DNA from: Rhodoferax sp.
GTDB lineage: Bacteria > Pseudomonadota > Gammaproteobacteria > Burkholderiales > Burkholderiaceae_C
Length of the DNA: 6,313 nt
Assembly (NCBI GenBank): GCA_029946045.1
Contig: JAQSDS010000094.1
Coordinates: 1 to 6,313 of the forward strand
Direction: 5' to 3'
Shown here: in pieces, positions 5,914-6,313 of the stretch
Position numbering within the stretch: the first letter of the stretch is position 1
Layout: each line of letters starts with the position of its first letter
Position numbers and translations under genes: made by a program
Notes under the pieces: generated by a model
What the model was told of the DNA's origin: nothing
The model's database searches: none
What the model saw: only the letters and a program-made list of their open reading frames with translations

Positions 5914-6313
5914 TCAGGCAATGAGTCGTGCCAGCGTTAAAAGAGCCAACAGAACAACCCACATGACCACCGCGCGCCAGACCAGGCCGACCAGAATGGC
6001 CAGGTGAGCCAGCTCGGGAGCTGGACGCTGACTGGCGCCAGAGGGCAGTCCGGCAGGCGAGGGAGGATTGGCGTCCGGAGTTGTTCCGAGCTGAATATTG
6101 ATGGCACCCGCTGTCGCGGCCAGCACCAGACCGTCGTTGTCGGTGCCGGATTGCGCTGCATAACGGCGCCAGCCATCAATGGCTTCTTCAAAATTTCCCA
6201 CCACAGCAAAGCCAAGCACGGTCATGCGGGCAGGCAAGGCGTCGATCCAGTGCCAGGCCGTTCGGGCATTGGATTGAAGGGCCAGACTCACAGGTTGTTC
6301 CAGGGCCCTGCTT
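5914..6313 (-). CDS. cobD: Adenosylcobinamide-phosphate synthase CobD/CbiB (C-terminal part; N-terminus beyond window)
   Basis: Membrane enzyme that joins the aminopropanol phosphate arm to adenosylcobyric acid in cobalamin synthesis. Only the last 132 residues are visible; family members are about 310-330 residues, so over half the gene lies past the right edge. The recognisable block is [20 protein letters not shown] followed by [15 protein letters not shown], matching the conserved CbiB segment of the type ...LPARLTxxxFAxVGNFExAxxxWR.... Next come a [16 protein letters not shown] stretch and a C-terminal hydrophobic helix ([18 protein letters not shown]), as expected for an inner-membrane protein. 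A proline- and serine-rich linker precedes that helix. The frame is open to the edge with no start needed inside the window. The stop lies 50 bp upstream of the hisC-like GTG, suggesting one transcript. Confidence 0.9.
   Translation of the reverse strand, partial: SRALEQPVSLALQSNARTAWHWIDALPARMTVLGFAVVGNFEEAIDGWRRYAAQSGTDNDGLVLAATAGAINIQLGTTPDANPPSPAGLPSGASQRPAPELAHLAILVGLVWRAVVMWVVLLALLTLARLIA

Noticed and set aside
4769..5962. 397-residue version of the HisC-like protein
   Set aside because: The first 33 residues overlap the end of cobD in another frame and have no HisC-like features; homology begins at the GTG at 5863.
5914..6291. A stand-alone 125-residue gene starting at GTG 6291
   Set aside because: The frame stays open to the window edge and the content is the C-terminal segment of CobD/CbiB, so this is an internal GTG of a truncated gene.
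1..6313. CRISPR arrays, insertion sequences, tRNA or rRNA genes, prophage or defence genes
   Set aside because: No regularly spaced direct repeats, transposase motifs, cloverleaf-like segments or phage/defence domains were seen; the intergenic spaces are too small and all long frames are housekeeping genes.

Overview
This looks like an ordinary, densely packed chromosomal segment from a betaproteobacterium. High GC content, the orn / M48 peptidase / pterin dehydratase / rsgA gene order, and the protein flavour all suggest Burkholderiales, probably Comamonadaceae (Rhodoferax- or Polaromonas-like). That placement is an inference from reading alone; no database search was run. Seven protein genes are recognisable, and two of them run off the window edges.

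Layout. (1) Positions 1-1239, minus strand: a DEAD-box RNA helicase missing its C-terminus, preceded by a structured leader of up to about 210 nt (1240-1504). (2) 1505-2092, minus: oligoribonuclease (orn). (3) A 37-bp divergent gap, then a plus-strand run: an M48 (Ste24-type) membrane metallopeptidase (2130-3425), a 4a-hydroxytetrahydrobiopterin dehydratase (3441-3773) and the ribosome-assembly GTPase rsgA (3770-4687). The last two overlap in an ATGA. (4) An 81-bp convergent intergenic region (4688-4768) holding a long, nearly perfect hairpin and a second short one. (5) Minus strand: a HisC-family PLP aminotransferase (4769-5863) downstream of the C-terminal part of cobD/cbiB (5914-6313), an adenosylcobinamide-phosphate synthase.

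Functional themes. Three genes act on RNA or ribosomes: the helicase remodels RNA, Orn finishes RNA decay and hydrolyses pGpG, and RsgA checks 30S maturation. The M48 peptidase deals with membrane proteins. The pterin dehydratase recycles the cofactor of aromatic amino acid hydroxylases. The hisC-like/cobD pair suggests a cobalamin nucleotide-loop locus continuing to the right. There the aminotransferase-like protein might supply histidine biosynthesis or, less likely, aminopropanol phosphate for CobD.

I found no mobile element, CRISPR array, tRNA/rRNA, prophage or obviously undescribed system. The items most worth a second look are the convergent-region hairpin, which may be a dispersed REP-like repeat; the specificity of the HisC paralogue beside cobD; and the hairpin-rich helicase leader.
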